DNA from: Pseudomonadota bacterium
GTDB taxonomy: Bacteria; Pseudomonadota; Gammaproteobacteria; Burkholderiales; JAJZUU01
Length of the DNA: 41,978 bases
Assembly: GCA_021848325.1 (NCBI GenBank)
Contig: JAJZUU010000022.1
Span: 1-41,978 of the forward strand
Direction of reading: 5' to 3'
Shown here: in pieces, positions 37,141 through 41,978 of the stretch
How positions within the stretch are numbered: the first letter of the stretch is position 1
Layout of the letters: each line of letters starts with the position of its first letter
Program-made: the position numbers and the translations under genes
Notes under the pieces: generated by a model
The model's input: the letters and a program-made list of their open reading frames with translations, nothing else
What the model was told of the DNA's origin: nothing
Databases searched by the model: none

Positions 37141-37167
37141 CAAGCATAGGACGGTCAAAGGAAACGG

Positions 37168-37231
37168 ATGAATATCGAGGTCATACCCGACTGGCACCCC
37201 ATACTGTGCATTTTACCGTGGCCTTGCGGTG
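37168..37231 (+). pseudogene. Remnant of a DUF2231 membrane protein gene (frameshifted start)
   Basis: A good ribosome site (AAAGGAA, 37157-37163) precedes ATG 37168, which reads MNIEVIPDWHPI and then leaves frame. Two bases on, at 37206, the other frame reads VHFTVALR. Joined, they give the DUF2231-type start DWHPI-x-VHFTVAL, so one base is missing near 37204. After 37231 no further similarity is seen, so the rest is deleted. DUF2231 proteins are small membrane proteins of unknown function often found near metal and redox genes. Confidence 0.55.
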
Positions 37232-37316
37232 CGAAATCTCCCGTTTTATGCAGTGCATCCAGGAACTCGCTATAATGATTTGTCCCACAATTGAACGCCT
37301 TGACTGGATCTTCCCA

Positions 37317-37973
37317 ATGAAGTCGGTGTCCCCCAAAAAGCTGCTGTTCGAGCATTTCGCCAGTGTCGCCAAGGCCTTGGCAAGCGCCAACCGGCTCGAA
37401 CTGCTGGAAGCGCTGGCGCAAGGCGAGAGGAGCGTGGAGGGGTTGGTGCAAGCCACGGGAATGTCGTTCGCCAATACATCCCACCATTTGCACGTCCTGC
37501 GCGAGGGGGGGTTGGTCAAATCGAGAAAGGAAGGCACTCAGGTTATCTATAGTATGGCCGATGAACAGGCTCTCTCCGTAATCGCGGGCATTCGGCATAT
37601 CGCGGAGAGCCACCTGGCGGAAGTGGAGCGCATCGTGCGGGAAAGTTTCGAGAGCCGCGATAGTCTTACACCCGTGCACCGCGATGAGCTCTTGAAGTTG
37701 GCGCGGGCCGGGGAAGCGATGGTGATCGACGTGCGACCGACGTCCGAGTACGAAGCCGGCCACATCGAAGGGGCGGTAAACATCCCGCTGGATTCGCTTC
37801 CCGAACGACTGGACCAGCTCCCGCGCGACCAGGAGATCGTAGCCTATTGCCGCGGGCCTTACTGCATGCTGGCCTTTGAGGCAGTAGAGCAGTTGCGCAA
37901 GCACGGCTATCAGGCACGCCGTCTGGAGGACGGGTTCCCGGAGTGGAAGGCCGATCAGTTTCCCGTAAAATAA
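37317..37973 (+). CDS. ArsR-family regulator fused to a rhodanese domain
   Basis: 218 residues. A winged helix (KALASANRLELLEALAQGERSVEGLVQATGMSFANTSHHLHVLREGGLV) is followed by a rhodanese domain with the active-site loop CRGPYC (Cys178, Cys183). No metal or dithiol cysteines lie in the ArsR part, so a persulfide or sulfane sulfur on Cys178 may be the signal; this is inference. ATG 37317 is chosen since homology starts there and TATAAT at 37271-37276 would serve as -10; the frame is open upstream only by chance into a gene fossil. The likely target is the palindrome at 38075-38098. Confidence 0.88.
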   Translation: MKSVSPKKLLFEHFASVAKALASANRLELLEALAQGERSVEGLVQATGMSFANTSHHLHVLREGGLVKSRKEGTQVIYSMADEQALSVIAGIRHIAESHLAEVERIVRESFESRDSLTPVHRDELLKLARAGEAMVIDVRPTSEYEAGHIEGAVNIPLDSLPERLDQLPRDQEIVAYCRGPYCMLAFEAVEQLRKHGYQARRLEDGFPEWKADQFPVK

Positions 37974-38004
37974 CATTTCCCTCAGCGCTTCTCTCTTTAC
38001 CCAG

Positions 38005-38026
38005 GCGGCCTGCGGGCCGCTTTTTT
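38005..38026 (+). terminator. Rho-independent terminator after the ArsR-rhodanese gene
   Basis: GCGGCC-TGCG-GGCCGC (38005-38020) followed by six T (38021-38026). It isolates the regulator from the exporter unit, which has its own promoter 22 bases further on. Confidence 0.9.
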
Positions 38027-38047
38027 GTTGCTTTCCATAAATTCCGG

Positions 38048-38076
38048 TTGACATTCAGCGGCTGCCTCCAGATAAT
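38048..38076 (+). promoter_or_regulatory. Strong sigma-70 promoter of the exporter operon
   Basis: Perfect TTGACA (38048-38053), 17 bases, GATAAT (38071-38076). Transcription should begin near 38083, inside the adjoining palindrome, so a bound repressor would block it. Confidence 0.85.
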
Positions 38077-38098
38077 ATTCAAACATTCATTTGAATAT
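38075..38098. promoter_or_regulatory. ArsR-type operator palindrome
   Basis: ATATTCAAA (38075-38083), six bases, TTTGAATAT (38090-38098): a perfect 9+9 dyad that overlaps the -10 end and the expected start site. ArsR-family repressors such as BigR bind AT-rich ATTC/GAAT dyads of this shape. The ArsR-rhodanese protein encoded 100 bases upstream is the obvious candidate. Confidence 0.8.
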
Positions 38099-38125
38099 CG
38101 CAATATTGCTTCTTGGAGGAAATCC

Positions 38126-38287
38126 ATGTTCTTCAACCGACCAGTTTCTTCAAACAGCGGCCGCCCAAGGAGTCGATTCTCTCTTACTTGCCTGGCTGAG
38201 GCAGGGCGGGCCGCCATACCATGGGCCCGATGGCCGAGAGAGACCGGTTTCAAGCCAGTGCATCGTTCCCGGAGGGAGGCCCCATGA
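38126..38287 (+). pseudogene. Leader frame that looks like a decayed MBL-fold (persulfide dioxygenase-like) gene start
   Basis: ATG 38126 has an excellent ribosome site (GGAGGA, 38115-38120) and opens 53 codons ending in an ATGA overlap with the exporter gene. The product resembles nothing. TTCTTCAA occurs at 38129-38136 and again at 38146-38153; taking out the 17 bases between repeat starts gives MFFKQRPPKESILSY, which resembles the start of MBL-fold persulfide dioxygenases (FxQ...KES..SY), before a stop at 38197. Either a gene fossil or a now-functional coupling leader. Confidence 0.45.
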
Positions 38288-39066
38288 TCTTATTTGCCAT
38301 TTTCGGCGGCGTGGCAACGGGGGCCGTGCTCGGGCTGTTCGGCAGCGGCGGCTCCATCGTCACCGTGCCCGCCCTGATGTACCTGCTGCATATCGACGCC
38401 AAGTCTTCCATTGCCATGGGGCTTGGAATCGTTGCCATAACCGCGGCGATTTCGTCGCTGGACAACTGGCGCCGCGGCAACGTCAACCTTAAAACGGCCG
38501 TGCTTTTCGCCTCCTTCGGGGTATTCGGCACCTACGGCGGAACGAGGCTGGGCATACATGCGCCCGTCGTTCTCCAACTGGGGTTGCTCGCCTTGGTGAT
38601 GTATACCTCGGCAGTGCGAATGCTGCAAGTCAGACCTGCCGGAGTTTTGAGGGTTTCGCTGCCTCCCGGGGCAGGTGTCGTTCATCGCTTGCCGCCGAAC
38701 CTACTGCGGGTGGGGGGAGCGGCGGTCGTCGTGGGGGTGCTGACGGGCATGGTGGGCGCAGGCGGAGGGTTTCTGATCGTGCCCGCGCTGGTGCTGCTGG
38801 CCGACATCCCCATGAAGCAGGCGATCGGCACCTCCCTTGCGATTGTGGCGGTCAACGCCGCCACGGGCTTTGCGGGCTACTTGGGGAACATACCGATCGA
38901 TTTCCCGATAATGACGGTGTTCGCAGCCGTGGCCGTAGCCGCCAGCTTTGCCGGAACCCGCATCGCCCATCGCCTTTCCCAAGAAAAGCTGAAGAGAGGT
39001 TTCGCTGTCTTCCTGATGGTGGTGGCAACCTACATCATCGTGAAAAATGTCATCAAGATTGTCTAG
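38284..39066 (+). CDS. TSUP family (TauE/SafE) sulfur-compound exporter
   Basis: 260 residues, about eight membrane segments in two homologous halves, each starting with a glycine-rich loop: [15 protein letters not shown] and [19 protein letters not shown] proteins move sulfite, thiosulfate, sulfolactate or other organosulfonates. Coupling to an ArsR-rhodanese promoter suggests sulfite or thiosulfate export during sulfane-sulfur stress. ATG 38284 follows GGAGGGAGG (38273-38281). Confidence 0.9.
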   Translation: MILFAIFGGVATGAVLGLFGSGGSIVTVPALMYLLHIDAKSSIAMGLGIVAITAAISSLDNWRRGNVNLKTAVLFASFGVFGTYGGTRLGIHAPVVLQLGLLALVMYTSAVRMLQVRPAGVLRVSLPPGAGVVHRLPPNLLRVGGAAVVVGVLTGMVGAGGGFLIVPALVLLADIPMKQAIGTSLAIVAVNAATGFAGYLGNIPIDFPIMTVFAAVAVAASFAGTRIAHRLSQEKLKRGFAVFLMVVATYIIVKNVIKIV

Positions 39067-39075
39067 GAGGGCATG

Positions 39076-39393
39076 ATGTCGAAACTTATCAGGGTGATAT
39101 CCAGTCGCCTGCCCGGACGGCGCTGCAAGCTCTACGCAGCTTATGCCACAGAGGTTTCGCAATGCTTCGAACTCCCCATGGAAATCAACTATCATGACAG
39201 GAAAGAACCTCATGGGGCGGGTTACCCCTCGCTGATGGTCGATGATGAGCATATCTTCCCATCCGATGGCGAGATCCTGTCGCCCGAGGATATTTGCGCG
39301 GCACTCGTAAGAAAGGGCATTGACCCGCGAGCCGCACCGAGCTTCCAGGCAAAGCTGGAAGAAATCCATGGATCTATCCTGCAAGGAGGCTAA
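39076..39393 (+). CDS. Unknown small protein in the sulfur operon
   Basis: 105 residues, not recognised. No signal or membrane segment. Two cysteines, Cys17 (GRRCKLY) and Cys30 (EVSQCFE), and a middle part YPSLMVDDEHIFPSDGEILSPEDICAALVRKGI that resembles thioredoxin-fold proteins in rhythm (strand, acidic turn, helix). TAGGAGG (39064-39070) overlaps the exporter stop; ATG 39076 has better spacing than ATG 39073. Its stop abuts the next ATG, so it is in the same operon. Confidence 0.75.
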   Translation: MSKLIRVISSRLPGRRCKLYAAYATEVSQCFELPMEINYHDRKEPHGAGYPSLMVDDEHIFPSDGEILSPEDICAALVRKGIDPRAAPSFQAKLEEIHGSILQGG

Positions 39394-40560
39394 ATGAAAA
39401 GCAAGCCGGGCCTTTCCACCCGCTGCGTGCATGGCGGGGAGATAAGGGATACCCACGGGTCGCCTCACACGCCGCTCTATCAGACCACCACCTTCAAGTT
39501 CGATTCCACTGCCGACCTGCTTGACGTGGTGGAGGGCCGGAAGATGGGCAGCCTATACACCCGCTATGGACTCAATCCGACCATCCGCAGTCTGGAAGAA
39601 AAGCTGGCGAGCCTGGAGGAGGCGGAGGCCGCCTGGGCGTTCAGCTCCGGCATGGCCGCCGAGGCCGCGCTGTTCCTTGCTCACGGCCGCAGGGGGATCG
39701 TGTGCGTTGGCGACGCCTATGGCGGCACGATGGAGTTGCTGTCCGCGCAACTGCCCGAGTTGGGCATCGCGACCCACTTCCTTCTCGGGAATGCGCTGGA
39801 TGAGCTGAAATCACGCTTGAAACAGGGTGCCGGCCTGGTCTTTTTCGAGACCCCCACCAATCCGGCCCTGGAAATATTCGACATTCGAGCGATCAGCGAC
39901 GCGGCCCATGAACACGGCGCCCTGGTGGCGGTGGACAACACCTTCGCTTCCCCGGTCAACCAGCGCCCGCTGACCTTGGGCGCGGATTTCGTCGTCCACA
40001 GCGCAACAAAATACCTGGGCGGGCATAGCGACATTACCGCCGGGGCGCTGATGGGCTCGCAGCCGCTGCTCGGCCCCGTCTGGAGTTGGCGCAAGAACCT
40101 GGGCTCAATGATCGCGCCTGAAACCGCCTTCCTGCTGATGAGGAGCCTGCGTACCCTGCCGATCCGGGTGGAGCGCCAGAACGCCACGGCTATGGCCGTG
40201 GCTCAGGCCATGGGGAAGCACCCCAGGGTGGAGCGGGTGCTTTATCCCGGCCTGCCGGATTTTCCCGGCCACGCAGTGGCCAAGGGCCAAATGAGCGGCT
40301 TCGGCGGGATGCTTACCATCGATATCAAGGGAACCTACGACGATGCGGTGAAGGTGGTGGACCGATTCCAACTGTTCGCCATCGCGCCTAGCTTGGGCGG
40401 TGTGGAAAGCCTCGCCACCATGCCGGTGACGACCACCCATCATGGCTTGCCCGCCGAGGAACGCGCCCGGCGCGGTATCACCGACACCATGATCCGGCTC
40501 TCCGTCGGCCTGGAGGATGTCGCCGACCTGGTCGCCGACCTGGAGCAGGCACTCGGATGA
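39394..40560 (+). CDS. Cys/Met metabolism PLP enzyme (trans-sulfuration family)
   Basis: 388 residues, cystathionine gamma-synthase/lyase family. TRCVHGGEIRD, PLYQTTTFKFDS, YTRYGLNPT, SSGMAAEAALF and the PLP lysine Lys206 in VVHSATKYLGGHSD are all present, as is the C-terminal PSLGGVESLATMP. Whether it is a gamma-lyase, O-acetylhomoserine sulfhydrylase or gamma-synthase cannot be told by eye. Next to a rhodanese regulator and sulfur exporter, a hydrogen sulfide/persulfide-linked role fits. Confidence 0.9.
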   Translation: MKSKPGLSTRCVHGGEIRDTHGSPHTPLYQTTTFKFDSTADLLDVVEGRKMGSLYTRYGLNPTIRSLEEKLASLEEAEAAWAFSSGMAAEAALFLAHGRRGIVCVGDAYGGTMELLSAQLPELGIATHFLLGNALDELKSRLKQGAGLVFFETPTNPALEIFDIRAISDAAHEHGALVAVDNTFASPVNQRPLTLGADFVVHSATKYLGGHSDITAGALMGSQPLLGPVWSWRKNLGSMIAPETAFLLMRSLRTLPIRVERQNATAMAVAQAMGKHPRVERVLYPGLPDFPGHAVAKGQMSGFGGMLTIDIKGTYDDAVKVVDRFQLFAIAPSLGGVESLATMPVTTTHHGLPAEERARRGITDTMIRLSVGLEDVADLVADLEQALG

Positions 40561-40605
40561 ACTTATCATACCAATTCCCGCGGTGAGTGGAACTGGGTTA
40601 TCAGG

Positions 40606-41382
40606 ATGTGCGAGCTATTTGGAATGTCGGCCAGCCGGCCGGAGGTTGCCGCGGAAGTGCTGGCGGAATTTCGTCTGCGCGGAGGACTGAAGGCGGACAA
40701 TCCGGACGGATGGGGGTTCGCCTGGTGGGAGGGCGGCGCCTTCCATCTTGCCAAAGAACCGTTGCCTGCGCATCGCAGCGCCTTGTTTGAGGATTTGTCC
40801 GCGAAGACGCGCTCGAACCTGATTGTCGCGCATGTGCGCAAGGCGAAGTTTCCGCCCGTCAACACCCTGAAGAACACCCATCCGTTCCTGCGCACATGCT
40901 GTAGCAAGGTCTGGGTGTTCGCCCACAACGGGCTGGTGCCCGATATCGTGGAGATGGAGCAGGCGAACGGCAAGGCGGTTTGCTGGCCCATTGGTGAGAC
41001 CGACTCGGAATATGCCTTTTGCCATCTGTTGAGCCATCTTGCCCAAAATTCCAATGATGGCGCCCCCGTCGCCAATGCGCCTGTTTCGTTCACAAGCCTG
41101 GCGATGGTCAGCGAATTGGTCGCTTCGCACGGCAAATTCAATTTCCTCATGTCGGACGGCGAGCACCTGATTGCATACGGCCATGACCGGCTCCATTATC
41201 TGGAACGAAGCGGCGCCCCGGCCGACAGCGCCATGATCGCCACCGAACCTTTGCCCGGGAATGAAGGCTGGGTATCCTTCGAACCGGGGGAACTGCGCAT
41301 TTACCGGTTCGGCAGGATAGCGGAGCGGATCCTGACCCGGCCTTCCGGCCGGATGGATTCCTTGGAAAGGGCGTCACCATGA
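40606..41382 (+). CDS. Class II glutamine amidotransferase (YafJ/EgtC-like)
   Basis: 258 residues. MCELFGMSASRP exposes Cys2 as N-terminal nucleophile after Met removal; NPDGWGFAWW, VAHVRKAKFPPVNTLKNTHPF and FAHNGLVPDI complete the Ntn-hydrolase glutaminase. No second domain is present. EgtC relatives hydrolyse gamma-glutamyl amides; the natural substrate is unknown. A gamma-glutamyl or glutathione-related substrate would fit the sulfur context, as inference. Confidence 0.88.
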   Translation: MCELFGMSASRPEVAAEVLAEFRLRGGLKADNPDGWGFAWWEGGAFHLAKEPLPAHRSALFEDLSAKTRSNLIVAHVRKAKFPPVNTLKNTHPFLRTCCSKVWVFAHNGLVPDIVEMEQANGKAVCWPIGETDSEYAFCHLLSHLAQNSNDGAPVANAPVSFTSLAMVSELVASHGKFNFLMSDGEHLIAYGHDRLHYLERSGAPADSAMIATEPLPGNEGWVSFEPGELRIYRFGRIAERILTRPSGRMDSLERASP

Positions 41383-41461
41383 CCAGGCCAGCGATGGCTG
41401 GTGCGTACCGCGTCTCCCGCTGATTCCGTTTCACGTCGACCACACTTAAGGAGGTACTGCC

Positions 41462-41878
41462 ATGACCCCGTCCAGGAACGTATCCATCATGTGTTTCCAC
41501 GATGAGCTCTGCCAGGTCTTCAATGCCCTGATGACCGCGCTTTCCCTGCTGCGCAACGGCTCCAGGGTCACGGTCTTCTTCGGCTCCCGCGGCGTCCTCG
41601 CGGTGCACCAGGGGCATGTGGGTAGCCTCACCTGCATGCCGGATTCCCCGGAACTGGGCGAGGCGGTGATGAAACGAATGGATGAGATGGATCTACCTCT
41701 GGTGGAGGATATGTTCATCATGCTCAATGCAGAAGGGGCCACCCTGCTTGCCTGTCCGTTGAACATCCCGCTCTTCGGCATGAGCCCCAACGATCTCGTT
41801 GAGGGGGTCAAGGTCGCCGACCCGGCCAGGTATTACAAGGATGTGGTCATCCAGGCGGACATGAACCTGACTTTCTGA
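41462..41878 (+). CDS. DsrE/DsrF-like sulfur-relay family protein
   Basis: 138 residues. ALMTALSLLRNGSRVTVFFGSRGVLAVHQG is the DsrE/F-like first half; later MFIMLNAEGATLLACPLNIPLFGMSPNDLVEGVKVADPARYYKDVV contains Cys100 at the position near the usual sulfur-carrying loop. DsrE family members bind persulfide sulfur in sulfur relay. A full anti-Shine-Dalgarno complement TAAGGAGGT (41447-41455) predicts high expression. Confidence 0.82.
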   Translation: MTPSRNVSIMCFHDELCQVFNALMTALSLLRNGSRVTVFFGSRGVLAVHQGHVGSLTCMPDSPELGEAVMKRMDEMDLPLVEDMFIMLNAEGATLLACPLNIPLFGMSPNDLVEGVKVADPARYYKDVVIQADMNLTF

Positions 41879-41887
41879 AGCCGGGCA

Positions 41888-41948
41888 GGACATTTAGGCG
41901 TCGAGAAATAATAAGCAAATGTCCAAGTTATTGTTTCTCGACGCCTAA
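41888..41948 (+). promoter_or_regulatory. Long hairpin with pseudoknot-capable loop before the next gene
   Basis: Arms 41894-41914 and 41928-41948 pair over 21 positions with one mismatch (outer 15 bp perfect: TTAGGCGTCGAGAAA). The 13-base loop carries AAATGTCC (41917-41924), complementary to GGACATTT just upstream (41888-41895). The 3' arm ends in the AAGGAG ribosome site (41947-41952). No T-run follows. Either an RNA switch on the next gene or a large protein operator. Confidence 0.75.
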
Positions 41949-41957
41949 GGAGACATG

Positions 41958-41978
41958 ATGGAGGCCAAGCCGGTCTAT
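41958..41978 (+). CDS. Start of a downstream gene, cut by window end
   Basis: ATG 41958 (or the adjacent ATG 41955) follows AAGGAG (41947-41952) at 5 bases and reads MEAKPVY to the window edge. Too short to identify. Its translation start is directly below the long hairpin. Confidence 0.6.

Noticed and set aside
37206-37316. Upstream N-terminal extension of the ArsR-rhodanese protein
   Set aside because: The extension comes from the DUF2231 fossil in the same phase and crosses the probable -10 box; ArsR homology starts after 37317.
41894-41948. Rho-independent terminator after the DsrE-like gene
   Set aside because: The stem is long, but its 3' arm is followed by AAGGAGACATG and not by a T-run.
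41891-41950. Integron attC-like site
   Set aside because: TTTAGGC and GCCTAAG resemble core sites, but the required GTT/AAC ends are absent, the stem is nearly perfect without extrahelical bases, and no integrase or cassette array is seen.
1-41978. CRISPR arrays, tRNA, rRNA or tmRNA genes
   Set aside because: Read by eye on both strands, no regular spacer-repeat array, cloverleaf or ribosomal RNA sequence was found; short tRNA-like folds could still have been missed.

Overview
The window is a GC-rich (about 60-65% by eye) piece of a proteobacterial chromosome. The order rne / rluC / HAD / sppA ... yceD-rpmF-plsX-fabH-fabD-fabG-acpP-fabF-pabB-pabC-mltG-tmk-holB-pilZ-tatD is the classic fatty-acid locus. 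Together with the sulfur and copper genes at the right end it suggests a betaproteobacterium, probably a sulfur-oxidising member of the Nitrosomonadales (Thiobacillus/Sulfuricella-like). The taxon is inferred from gene content, not measured.

Left part (1-4419): the first ~127 bases look like the right end of an IS200/IS605-type element: a TnpB-like C-terminal tail, stacked hairpins and a possible omega-RNA 3' end. It is followed by a carboxynorspermidine decarboxylase-like gene, a DUF3326 gene and a GIY-YIG protein in one operon. Then come an orphan AbrB/MazE-like antitoxin with a clear upstream dyad, a SWIM zinc-finger gene broken at both ends, and a low-molecular-weight tyrosine phosphatase.

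Housekeeping core (4439-28274): RNase E is on the minus strand behind an 800-base leader region. rluC, a HAD phosphatase, sppA and rof lie on the plus strand. A minus-strand operon pycA-pycB-maf (two-subunit pyruvate carboxylase plus YceF-type Maf) separates these from the fatty-acid operon, which starts from a near-consensus sigma-70 promoter at 15082-15110. This operon makes the acyl-chain machinery, then p-aminobenzoate (pabB, pabC), MltG, thymidylate kinase (apparently starting at ATT), DNA polymerase III delta', PilZ, TatD and a PhnP-like hydrolase.

Right part (28312-41978): a secreted ankyrin protein and a diguanylate cyclase lead into a Cu/Ag efflux operon (small exported Cys/Met protein, CusC, a CusB-CusF fusion, CusA, stand-alone CusF). 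After it lies a sulfur module: an ArsR-rhodanese regulator, a textbook promoter whose -10 is overlapped by a perfect ArsR-type palindrome, a TSUP exporter, an unknown small protein, a trans-sulfuration PLP enzyme, a class II glutamine amidotransferase and a DsrE-like protein. Two apparent gene fossils flank the regulator: a DUF2231 start with a one-base frameshift and an MBL-fold (persulfide dioxygenase-like) start with a 17-base insertion. The window ends in a 21-bp hairpin that can form a pseudoknot and abuts the ribosome-binding site of the next gene.
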